A stretch of 18,844 bases of DNA. Origin: Ectocarpus siliculosus. Taxonomy: Eukaryota > Sar > Phaeophyceae > Ectocarpales > Ectocarpaceae. The stretch covers positions 342,479 through 361,322 of the forward strand of contig FN648707.1 in the NCBI GenBank assembly GCA_000310025.1, given 5' to 3'. Below the pieces are notes generated by a model. It saw only the letters and a list, made by a program, of their open reading frames with translations, ran no database searches and was not told the DNA's origin. How positions within the stretch are numbered: position 1 is the first letter of the stretch; the number at the start of each line of letters is the position of its first letter. The translations under genes were made by a program, and so were the position numbers. This document shows positions 9,139-16,119 of this stretch, in pieces.

Positions 9139-9415
9139 AGGAAGTGTTTTGGGGTCGATTCGTATTCTGTGATGGAGAGAGTGAGAGAGACGAGAGATTG
9201 GACAAGAGAAAAGAGAGAGTCTGGTGAAGGTTGGAGGAGTTGTTGTGTTTAGTTTTTCTTGATTGTTTTGGAGGAGTTTTGATTGTGTTTGATTTTTCTT
9301 GTGATGGACTTGGAGGATTTTGGATTGTTTTGGTGAAGATATTGGTTTTTGTTTGTTTTGGAGAGATGGTAAAGAGAAATTTGGTTTTTCTCGGAGCATG
9401 ACGATGCATACGAGT
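9139..9415 (+). other. C-poor 3' untranslated region of the element
   Basis: This 277-bp stretch between the RNase H stop and the purine tract is dominated by G, T and A, with very few C on the + strand. It contains loosely repeated GATTGTTTTGGAGG-type blocks. No coding potential is seen on the + strand. A minus-strand open frame across it is Ser/Thr/Lys-rich low-complexity sequence and is not called. Confidence 0.7.
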
Positions 9416-9422
9416 AGGGGGG
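9416..9422 (+). promoter_or_regulatory. Polypurine tract (plus-strand primer)
   Basis: AGGGGGG lies one base before the 3' LTR, the expected place for the RNase H-resistant primer of plus-strand DNA synthesis. It is short; the purine-rich context extends a few bases upstream (GAGT). Confidence 0.75.
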
Positions 9423-9423
9423 C

Positions 9424-9776
9424 TATTAGATATATTGGGAGTACTCGTAGCATAGTATGACGGTTGAGATGTCCGGTACGTACGTACGAAAGTAACAGTG
9501 ATGAGATGCGGAGGGATAGGAACTTTCTACATATATTCCTTGGTTGCGAGAGGTATTTGGTGGAGATTCAGAGAGATTCGTTGAGTGACAAAGAGTGAAG
9601 GCGTGCCCAGATACCGTGAAGGTTTGACGAGCACTGGCACGCCCCCGATGAATACAATACTTTCCAATCCTTTTGATATACGTTTTCAACACGTTTTCTA
9701 CCTATCCACGCTCCGCCATGAGCCACCCGCTTTGAGCTCCAACCACAAAGAACCGAGCCACCCGAATTATCGATCA
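9424..9776 (+). repeat. 3' LTR (353 bp)
   Basis: This copy matches the 5' LTR at every base I compared. It should carry the polyadenylation signals for the element RNA. It ends GATCA and is followed by the right target duplication. Confidence 0.96.
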
Positions 9777-9781
9777 ACATC
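9777..9781. repeat. Target-site duplication, right copy (ACATC)
   Basis: ACATC matches 2410-2414. Removing the element and one copy restores ...CACATCCTC followed by GTAAGC, which is an exon end and donor of the host gene. Confidence 0.9.
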
Positions 9782-9784
9782 CTC

Positions 9785-9920
9785 GTAAGCAAGTGCACTT
9801 TGTTTCTGTTTCTGTGAGTTCAAAGGACTGCCTGATATTCCAAGTTGGACATACCTGCAGGAACGATGACAACGTTTTGTTTTGAATGTATTGCTGTTGA
9901 TGGTACTGCCGCTCCCACAG
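9785..9920 (+). other. Candidate intron between exons 4 and 5 (136 bp)
   Basis: It runs from GTAAGC to CTCCCACAG with a pyrimidine-containing acceptor. Both sides are in phase 0: the exon 4 frame ends with the CTC codon and exon 5 opens with GAC in frame. This phase match bridges the 7.4-kb insertion and is good evidence that the two sides were one gene. Confidence 0.65.
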
Positions 9921-10433
9921 GACCGACGGCAGCGCAACACGTGCGGCTTTTGTGGCGGGGACATTGGGGAGAAGTGCAAGACGTGGGTTGTCGAAGCAAA
10001 GACGGGGAAGGCTGCGTCTCAGATACACTCCAACTGTTCTCTTGCGCCCAAGTTGGACTCGCGAACAAGTCTCGTTGCTATCGGCCTAAAAGCGGCGTCG
10101 AAGTTCACGACCTCTACACCTTGCACAAACGTACCCCTGAAGTGCTTGTTTTGCAGCCCTGAAAAGTGGGTGTGGAAGTACACCATGTCCCACCTTGAGG
10201 AGGAGGAGGAGGAGGAGCAGGAGGAGGAGGAGCACGAGGAGGAGGAGGAGGGGGTGGGGGTGGGGGGGGAAGAGGATGAAGGGCGAAGGCGCTCAACGCG
10301 AAAGCGCTCGAAGAAACGGCGGTTGAGGGAGGTGGAGGGGCTTCGGGGAGTGAAAAATAAGTACCATGCAAGACAAATTGCTATTATTTGTGGATGGGTG
10401 TTGCACGTGGCGAAGGTGATTCCACCGCCGTAG
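9921..10433 (+). CDS. Cys/His-rich gene, candidate last exon (CGFC...CLFC cluster, acidic tract, basic tail)
   Basis: From the acceptor the frame reads NTCGFCGGDIGEKC, then a Cys in IHSNCSLAP, then STPCTNVPLKCLFC and WKYTMSHL. This C-x2-C...C...C...TPCxNVP-x2-C-x2-C...W-x-Y-x-M-x2-H order is one I recall from repetitive uncharacterised basidiomycete proteins. It is probably zinc-binding. A Glu-rich stretch encoded by GAG repeats (about 10195-10280) follows, then a basic RRRSTRKRSKKRRLRE segment that could be a nuclear localisation signal. The frame ends at TAG 10431-10433. The frame also extends upstream to an ATG at 9882, but that part is better read as intron. With the retrotransposon upstream this exon is cut off from its promoter. 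The function is unknown; a nuclear DNA- or RNA-binding role is inference. Confidence 0.6.
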   Translation, partial: DRRQRNTCGFCGGDIGEKCKTWVVEAKTGKAASQIHSNCSLAPKLDSRTSLVAIGLKAASKFTTSTPCTNVPLKCLFCSPEKWVWKYTMSHLEEEEEEEQEEEEHEEEEEGVGVGGEEDEGRRRSTRKRSKKRRLREVEGLRGVKNKYHARQIAIICGWVLHVAKVIPPP

Positions 10434-10991
10434 GTTCATCGACAGCCCCTCTTCGGTATGTTGCCGGCTTGAGTAAGCTTGGAATGATGACGTTTCGACG
10501 CATGGGTATGTGTCATTTGGTTGTGTCATTTCGCCACATTCGACCGAGGTCAAATGTCGTGGACTTGTCGCAGAGGCTTAGAGAAGTTCTAAGTTACTTG
10601 TAGCTGAGGGGTTGTCCCCAAGCACTACTGCTGTACTTCAAGACATGAAAACCAAATAAGAAGTGTACCCAGCCCATCACAGCTTATTTCAGTACATGAA
10701 GTAGCAACCTACACGTTCCTAGGTCCTGCTTGCACGTCGTGCCGTAAACACCACCACACGCAAGCACACGCAATGGAGAAGGAGAAACCCAAAAGAAAGC
10801 CTGTACGAAAATATTCCAAAAAAAAAACATTTTTCACACCCCTCCCGGGGGGGGGGGGTAGGGTTCGGTGTCGGAGAAATTGTTTTTGTGCGCCCTTGCT
10901 GGGTGTTGGAAATAGATCTGGGTGGTGATCATCGTGTCGTGTGATACAATTTCAACGGGTTAAGATGAAATGGAGCAACTATTGCTGTAAG
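10434..10991. other. 3' flank of the Cys/His-rich gene, no gene seen
   Basis: There is no supportable coding sequence. The stretch holds an A-rich tract (10818-10827) and a G12 run (10847-10858). The 3' UTR of the upstream gene should lie here, but no AATAAA signal is found. Confidence 0.5.
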
Positions 10992-11038
10992 TGTATGAGC
11001 ATTGTATATGAGCGCTGTATGAGCGTTGTATAAGCGCT
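10992..11038. repeat. Four imperfect 11-13-bp tandem units (TGTATGAGCGY)
   Basis: The units TGTATGAGCAT, TGTATATGAGCGC, TGTATGAGCGT and TGTATAAGCGCT run head to tail just before the SINE. The last unit overlaps the SINE target duplication. Confidence 0.65.
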
Positions 11039-11041
11039 CGA
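11035..11041. repeat. SINE target-site duplication, left (CGCTCGA)
   Basis: CGCTCGA recurs at 11366-11372, directly after the poly-A tail. It brackets the SINE exactly, as expected for target-primed integration. Confidence 0.8.
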
Positions 11042-11365
11042 AGCCGGTCGCCCCGGTGGTCTAGTTGGTATCCTCGAAACCTTCTAGAGGTCAGGTCAGG
11101 GGTTCGAATCCCGGCGTAAGCGAGCTTTTCTTGCAAAGTGAGTTTTTCTCTCGCTTCCGCTCCTGGCCTAGTGGACAGCGCTAGTAGTTCGTGTGTACAC
11201 AGAGGGAAGAGAGTGCTGAACTCTTCTCGCATTAAAAATCGAAGGCAAAGTATCGCAGAAGGGGAGGGTAGAGAGGGGCTCTTCTGTGTGACCACGGGTT
11301 GGAGTAAACGGCAGTACTAGTGCTGTGAGCGCTGATTTGAAGTGAAGACAAAAAAAAAAAAAAAA
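11042..11365 (+). mobile_element. tRNA-derived SINE (about 324 bp) with poly-A tail
   Basis: The head carries an RNA polymerase III A box, TGGTCTAGTTGG (11057-11068), and a perfect B box, GGTTCGAATCC (11101-11111), spaced as in a tRNA. The head does not fold as a functional tRNA: the acceptor arms do not pair and position 33 is not T. A unique body follows, then 16 A (11350-11365). A 7-bp target duplication (CGCTCGA) flanks the whole unit. Inside the body, TGGCCTAGTGGACAGCGC (11164-11181) resembles a second tRNA D-arm/A box, so the SINE may be dimeric. SINEs encode no protein and borrow LINE machinery. The perfect duplication and tail suggest a fairly recent insertion. Confidence 0.85.
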
Positions 11366-11372
11366 CGCTCGA
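11366..11372. repeat. SINE target-site duplication, right (CGCTCGA)
   Basis: This copy matches 11035-11041 and directly follows the A16 tail. Confidence 0.8.
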
Positions 11373-12188
11373 TGGATGTTTTGAATATTCGTTGGATATG
11401 GATACTTGGCGCCATTGTGGGGTATTGAAGTATCTTGACGGAGGATCAGAATCCCAGCCTCACATCTTGCCTAAAGCGCTTACGAAGATATATCCTCGCG
11501 ACATAATAACAAACATGATCTCAGCGCGCACGCGCACGCGTCATTGTTGTCGTTTTGTCGTCTCTCGAGGGAAATGTCGTCTCTCGAGGGGAAAAAACAG
11601 CTGAAAAAAAACAACACTGACACGGGGGGGGGGTGGCTGATTGCAGAGGGCACCAGCCTTGGATTTCTCACTCGACAGACCACCTTTCGAGCGGAAAACT
11701 GCCTAGAACATGGCATCCTACCACTGGTCTCCATCGTGGAGCATGGGGGCAGTGAGTGGTGTGCTGATTCAAACGACAAGTTCAAGGAGAAGAAGAAGCA
11801 GCAGCAACAGAGGAAGGAACGCATGAATTTTGCGCCTCAGCGCGCTAGGTGGGCACCCAAGCGCCTGCACAGTCACATACTGCTGAGGTACGGCATGGTG
11901 CCTGTCGTGCGGCTGGTGAGATCGTATTTTTGCTCGTGTTGCGTTCCGGGAGGTGTGGCAAACAGAGGGGGGATGTTTTTGTGTGTACCAAGCCGTGGCT
12001 GTCTGCTTCCTCTCTTGTCACCAATATTATTGCTGTGGATTTCCGCGGCAAACAGGCATGCCGGGAAGCGGGCAATCCGGGTCTGCAAGAGGTGATTGCT
12101 GGGCAGACGCAGAGGAGAACAATATCTACAGAGGAGAACAATATGTAGAGAAGTTCTTAGAAAATAGGGTGTTTGCGGACTGGTCTCA
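11373..12188. other. Intergenic stretch with short tandem duplications; unclear open frame
   Basis: No gene is recognised. An open frame at 11544-12095 (+) has a protein-like middle (GFLTRQTTFRAENCLEHG) and a Gln/Lys-rich part, but no known motif, no good start context and no conserved Cys pattern. Overlapping frames are equally open, so I do not call it. Also present: a 19-bp duplication of TGTCGTCTCTCGAGG (11556 and 11575), a G10 run (11624-11633) and a 19-bp-period duplication at 12110-12147. Confidence 0.4.
12110..12147. repeat. 19-bp tandem duplication
   Basis: CAGAGGAGAACAATAT occurs at 12110-12125 and again at 12129-12144, with a 19-bp period. The copies differ by one base in the following trinucleotide. 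Confidence 0.75.
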
Positions 12189-12230
12189 GGTCTTGGTCTT
12201 GGAATCGGAAGCAAGTCCAAAACCAAGACC
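12189..12230. repeat. 14-bp-stem hairpin
   Basis: GGTCTTGGTCTTGG (12189-12202) pairs with CCAAAACCAAGACC (12217-12230), 13 of 14 positions, around a 14-base loop. It is not followed by a T run, and bacterial-type termination does not apply here. It may be a remnant of an inverted-repeat element. Confidence 0.7.
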
Positions 12231-12923
12231 GGAATCGTGTTTCAAAACTGCTTGCGAAGAATGGAGTGTGATTTTTTCGGTCTTGAGTACGCGGGAATTT
12301 TCAAGAACGTTGCTTTCAATACGACGGAACCCCTTCGCCGGCGGCGGCCTGCCAGACAGATGATTGAGCCGACTCGGAACATAACAACATATATATTTTC
12401 GAGCTTTCGCCTCCACCCCAACAAGGCTACTACTACTCTACTGCACCCACACCCACAGCTAACTAAGTAACTAGGGTTAAGGATTGGCCCCCCGCCCCCC
12501 AATGGGGCTGTGGGCCAACATCCAGGACGGATGGTGATGAGTGTCCGGGAGGACAGAAAGAAGAAGAAGAAGGGGAGAGGATTTGTAGTAGGGGCGGGAA
12601 GAAGGGACGGTGTCGGGAGAGGCAAGGAAGTGGTGAAGAATTTCGGCACTCGACGAGCGCGCGGTCCCGTCGGGGGTCAAAGGGACATGTCAGTCCGTAG
12701 TCTTGTCTATCGGAATCGAAAAGCAGAAAAATGGAGGTATACATTATGTACGTACATAACGATGGAGAAGGCCGACGAGGAAGGTACGAAGAGAGGAAAC
12801 TGCACCCCACGTTCGAAGTCGGTGTGAAAACCGTCGCAAGGAAGGAGTGCGAAGGGAACAAAAAACAAAAAGGAGACGTCGACGTTTGCGTCGTGGAACG
12901 ATCCTTTCGTTTATATCGCAGGT
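12231..12923. other. Intergenic stretch, no gene seen
   Basis: The sequence changes from AT-containing to purine-rich (+ strand, 12540-12640). Open frames occur on both strands but none has recognisable motifs or a preferred frame. A G/C-rich imperfect palindrome lies near 12484-12519. Confidence 0.4.
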
Positions 12924-13103
12924 ACTCACCAATGCAAGACGGGGAGGTGAAGTACCCATCGTGAAAGTCAAAGCGCAGGTCATAACTGCATATGACTCAT
13001 GCGCGGAGAAGTTACCACGGAGACTTATCAGGAAGAAGTTTGAAGACCGGCTTAGAAGGTTTGAAGACACAAACACACACGCGACGATGGCAAGCGCAAC
13101 GTC
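12924..13103. repeat. Direct repeat D, copy 1
   Basis: The core, 12924-13066, matches 13329-13471 over 143 bp with about a dozen substitutions and no gap (offset 405). After a 12-bp insertion (13069-13080) similarity resumes for about 20 bp (GACGATGGCAAGCGCAACG). On the + strand both copies encode RLIRKKFE in an open frame, but almost all base differences change the amino acid. Purifying selection on that frame is therefore not visible. Confidence 0.85.
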
Positions 13104-13328
13104 AAAACTTCACCAGAAGAAAAGTGCATACAAAAAAAGAAAAGGCCGGATGCCGACCTAGGGATCTCTCGGAATGAAGGAATTCCCACAATTTCCAACA
13201 GGTAATCCACAAGTATCGAGGAGGCCGACGACGATTACTGACACACATGTGGTACGCAAAGAAGGATAGGGGAAGGAAACCCAAGGGGAGAAAACTCGTA
13301 CTTTATTGCAATCCTTCCTTATAACTTC

Positions 13329-13500
13329 ACTCACCAATGCAAGACGGGGAGGTAAAATACCTATCGTGAAAGTCAAAGCGCAGGTCATAACTGCAAATGA
13401 CTCATTCGCGGAGAAGTTAACACGGAGACTTATCAGGAAGAAGTTTGAAGGCCAGCTAAGAAGGCTTGACAAGCGACCATGGCAATCGCAACGGCAGGAA
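13329..13500. repeat. Direct repeat D, copy 2
   Basis: This is the partner of 12924-13103. Its right end abuts the left arm of the large inverted repeat, so the inverted element may have inserted at or beside it. On the minus strand both copies end in ATTG followed by GTGAGT, a splice-donor-like sequence kept in both. Confidence 0.85.
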
Positions 13501-13973
13501 GCTGCCGTGACAACACAAGTACCTCGACACTCCCATCACGACTTCTATGTACAGTAGTAATACGATGTGGAAGATCCCCGAGGAGAGCCTTTGCGCGGCA
13601 ACAACTACAGAGAGAGCGGGAGGTCTGCGTGTACTTGTTGGTGGACATGTGGCAGGCGCACGACACGCGAACGGATGTTTGCATCGCATAGTAGTAATAG
13701 CAGTATGGCTCGCCGTCGCAGGAGGTATCCCATCCAGTCATGGCCGTTGCCTGCCGTAATAGGCGGACGGACGTCGTCCGGCGTCTGGTCCACACTGCTG
13801 TGAAGCATCAACAAACAGTGATCGAGCTATCTACATATATACCGACGTCCAAGACTCCAATCGACACACCAGCACGGACGGGTAGGAGGAGTGGGTGCGT
13901 GGAAGATACCGTCACAGCACAGCCAATTCCACACTCCTACGACTATGTACAGTCGGCGTCTGGTCGATAAGAA
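13500..13973 (+). repeat. Foldback-like element, left arm
   Basis: The arm holds partial module A (13500-13553), module B (13554-13800), module A (13850-13955) and the tail of B (13956-13973). Matching landmarks on the right arm in reverse complement include ACGAACGGATGTTTG, ATGTGGAAGATC and CGGCGTCTGGTC. Confidence 0.75.
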
Positions 13974-14585
13974 AGTCGAAGGTAGGCATGATGAGACGGC
14001 GAGGGAAGAAAGTAAACGAGAAGAGACGGACCGAGTGGCGTGATACGTGCCGGATTGAATTTCTTTTAGCCAATCCCCCCCCCCAACGCTGCACCATTGC
14101 ACCAACCCCCCACTAGTGATGACGTACCATTACCATGTATCGCTGGTTGGTGGCCATGTTTGCGTGTTTGCTGTTCGTTCGTTAGTGGTCTCGCCACCGT
14201 GTGCCTTATTCTGTCTTTTTTTTCTTGTTATTTTCGGTCTGTTCTCTTTTTGTCCTCGCTCTTTTTCTTTTTTGTTTTCTTTTTCGTTTGTTTCCGTTTT
14301 CTCTTTTCATCCTGTTTCCTTATATTTTTTTCTCTTTGTCGCTCTTTTTTCTCTCTTTTTCTGTGTCAGATGGCCTTGTCTCTGCTTGCGTGTGAAGAAC
14401 CAAGATTGAACCAAGGGGGTGTACCTCTTTCTCTCTGGCCCGTGATGCTGACTCCTAGTCTCAGTTGTTACCTCGCATAGCGCGCAGAGGGAGCGGAGAA
14501 CTCCAGGATATCTGTCGTTGATTTCTATTTACTCACAGGATGGTCGTCGTGACGTGATACATTTCTTGTTATTAGTTTCTACAGA
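13974..14585. other. Centre of foldback-like element, pyrimidine-rich
   Basis: The centre contains a C10 run (14075-14084) and, at 14205-14370, a stretch composed mostly of T and C on the + strand. Open frames here translate to Phe/Leu/Ser strings and are products of composition. No transposase motif is seen. Confidence 0.6.
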
Positions 14586-15145
14586 AGTATGGACCAGACG
14601 CCGACTGTACATAGAAGTCGTACGAGTGTTGACTTAGTTGTGCTGTCACAGCATCTTCCACGCACTTCTGCCAGTGCTGGTTTGTTTGTTGATTGGAGTC
14701 TTGTAGGTCGAGATACAGCCGTGAGATTCTCGGGGTGTGGAGGCAAAAGTGAACCAGAGCAAAAAATTATGCATAGCTCATAACTGCTGTGTGTTTTTGC
14801 AACAGCAGTATGGACTAGACGCCGAACGACGTCCGCGTACTACCGCAACGACCTAACGGGATGGGATACTTCCTGCCACGGCGAACCATAGTATAATGCG
14901 ATACAAACATCCGTTCGTGTGTCGCGTGGCTGCCACATGTGTCGACGACAGGTACACGTAGAGCTCTCGCCATGTTGTCGTTACCGCGCAGGAGGACCCC
15001 TCGGAGATCTTCCACATGGTGCTACAACGACAGCAGTACTACTGTACATAGATGTCGTAGGAGAGTGGAGTTGTGCTGTCACGGCATCTCCCACGCACTC
15101 TCCTACCGGTGCTTGTGTCGATTGGAGTCTTGTAGGCCGAAATAC
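14586..15145 (-). repeat. Foldback-like element, right arm
   Basis: This is the reverse complement of the left arm. Inner module A lies at about 14605-14710, a variable insert at 14711-14765, module B at about 14805-15045 and outer module A at 15046-15145. The last 50 bp (GACTCCAATCGACAC in reverse complement) match the inner A copies but not the outer edge of the left arm, so the left edge is shortened or diverged. Confidence 0.75.
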
Positions 15146-15283
15146 AAGAGTGGGTTGGGCTCCCTGGTTGTGGAAGCAAACCTGCCTGCAACAACAGAGA
15201 AGGCGGTGTTCTATTTACTGGTGGAGCAACGTACTCATGAACAGGCGGCTGGCCCAGTTCAGTTGCCGGGAGTGCATGGGAAG

Positions 15284-15612
15284 TGTTGATAGATATACTT
15301 GCAAGTGGTTGTAGGATTGTGTGGTACGTGGAATGTATTTCCAGGGTGTGCAAGGTACCCCTGTTGTATACTGCGTCGCCCCCTCATGGTGGTGCGTGCA
15401 CGCGTGCGTGCAGTTCATGTGTTTATGTGTTCATGTGTTCATATATTCATGTGTTCATGTGTTCATGTGAGTCCATGTTTTTCATGTGAAGAAGAAGTCT
15501 ATACAACAAACCCAGCACATATTTCCTCCTTGGCGCGAGTTCGCCGAGTTGCCGACACCCTAATCAACACACGTCTTGCGACAAGCTACCCCCAGTTCGG
15601 ATCATCCTAACA
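15284..15612 (+). repeat. Candidate 5' LTR of a second copia-like element
   Basis: The 329-bp stretch starts TGTTGATAGATATA and ends CCTAACA, giving a TGTT...AACA inverted terminus. Its start resembles that of the first element's LTR (TATTAGATATATTG). It is followed at a similar distance (72 versus 81 bp) by a Gag-like ATG. A TTCATGTG tandem array lies inside (15415-15485). No second copy is in the window, so LTR status is inferred. Confidence 0.5.
15415..15485 (+). repeat. (TTCATGTG)n imperfect tandem array
   Basis: Eight-base units GTTCATGT/GTTCATAT repeat head to tail about seven times, decaying to the right. The array lies inside the candidate second LTR and could be a promoter-associated or simply unstable array. 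Confidence 0.8.
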
Positions 15613-15623
15613 CGCTAGCGTGT
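15610..15623. repeat. 14-bp perfect palindrome
   Basis: ACACGCTAGCGTGT is its own reverse complement and straddles the candidate LTR end and leader. It could be chance, a protein-binding site, or part of the leader RNA structure. Confidence 0.75.
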
Positions 15624-15684
15624 GATATCATACGGGATCCCGAGGTGAGGTTAGCTAAAAAGGGATCGGCTAGAGAAGTAGATC

Positions 15685-16119
15685 ATGGAAGCCCTCGACC
15701 TCAGCAGCTTCACTGAAGAGGACCGCCAAGCATTATCGGCGCACATCAAAGAGGAAGTGGAGAAAGGAATACAAGAAAAAATAAAGGAAACCAAAGAGAA
15801 GCGTCCCGCATCAGAGAGCGTGGACAAGCCCCCCGATGGAGGCGATCCCCGGCATGCTCGGCCGGCTGGAACAGCGTTAGACCCGCAACCTGAAGACCAG
15901 CCACGGTCGTTGGAGGACCGTCTCGTTGATTCCTTCGCGCGGGCAATGCGAAGGACCAACACCCCGGGGGAGGAAACCAGGGAAGTCTTACCCCCTAAGG
16001 ACACCATCCGTGTCAGTCCTGTGATACATGTAGCCCCATTTACGGGTGTGTTCGATTCTAGTGGCGATGTCCACGTTAGAGTACAGGTTTTTGAGAGCCA
16101 ATTTCGGATGTTGTTATAA
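15685..16119 (+). pseudogene. gag: Gag N-terminus of a second copia-like element
   Basis: The 144-residue frame starts with a charged, helical stretch (e.g. HIKEEVEKGIQEKIKETKEK). It passes a Pro/Asp-rich linker, then EDRLVDSFARAMRRTN and VAPFTGVFDSSGD. The first element's Gag has the same order: coiled coil, linker, ADELADAIATAMAGRL, then IEPWDGVFKSGN. The frame ends at TAA just after VFESQFRMLL, where the first Gag would continue into capsid. The similarity is weak in sequence but consistent in order and spacing, and the leader upstream shares a block with the first element. It is probably the broken 5' end of a related family. A host coiled-coil protein is the alternative. Confidence 0.55.

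Larger units (their letters stand above)
2415..9776 (+). mobile_element. Full-length Ty1/copia LTR retrotransposon (7362 bp)
   Basis: The element has two 353-bp LTRs, a 5-bp target duplication, a leader, Gag with a zinc knuckle, an aspartic protease, an integrase with HHCC and D-D-35-E, a reverse transcriptase, RNase H and a purine tract before the 3' LTR. Integrase lies before reverse transcriptase, which defines copia (Pseudoviridae) rather than gypsy. The LTRs read as identical base for base, so insertion is very recent or the copies were homogenised. The polyprotein nevertheless changes frame about seven times with catalytic residues intact. Either the parent copy was already broken and moved in trans, or the assembly carries indel errors. 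It splits exon 4 of a Cys/His-rich gene in the same orientation. Confidence 0.96.
13500..15145. mobile_element. Foldback-like element with long modular inverted repeats
   Basis: The left arm (13500-13973) and right arm (14586-15088, one submodule reaching 15145) are reverse complements at roughly three-quarters identity or better. They flank a 612-bp centre. Each arm has the same order from outside in: module A, module B (about 250 bp), a variable piece, module A again, then only the last 20 bp of B (CGGCGTCTGGTC). Long inverted arms built from repeated submodules around a loop are the layout of foldback elements. No transposase is encoded; the centre is pyrimidine-rich. Clear TIR termini and target duplications are not visible, so boundaries are approximate. 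A Mutator-like non-autonomous element is the main alternative. Confidence 0.7.

Noticed and set aside
10195-10280. GAG-rich tract as a stand-alone simple repeat outside a gene
   Set aside because: It lies in the same open frame as the CGFC...CLFC cluster and encodes an acidic run before a basic tail, so it is treated as part of exon 5.
11046-11118. Functional tRNA gene
   Set aside because: A and B boxes are present, but the acceptor and T stems do not pair properly and the anticodon loop lacks the invariant T. The unit continues into a body with a poly-A tail and TSD, so it is a SINE head.
11544-12095. Possible protein-coding gene with a protein-like middle section
   Set aside because: No domain, no consistent frame beyond the open stretch, and overlapping frames equally open; noted as unclear rather than called.
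12470-12482. Telomere-like TAGGGTTA
   Set aside because: A single occurrence without tandem repetition.
12744-13472. Pair of minus-strand open frames with similar NFFLISLR segments, as paralogous genes
   Set aside because: The similarity is that of the D direct repeat only. Outside it the two frames share nothing, and substitutions show no synonymous bias on either strand.
14097-14480. Hydrophobic open frames that look like membrane proteins
   Set aside because: The Phe/Leu/Ser strings come from a pyrimidine-rich low-complexity tract in three overlapping frames; none has a preferred frame or loops between helices.
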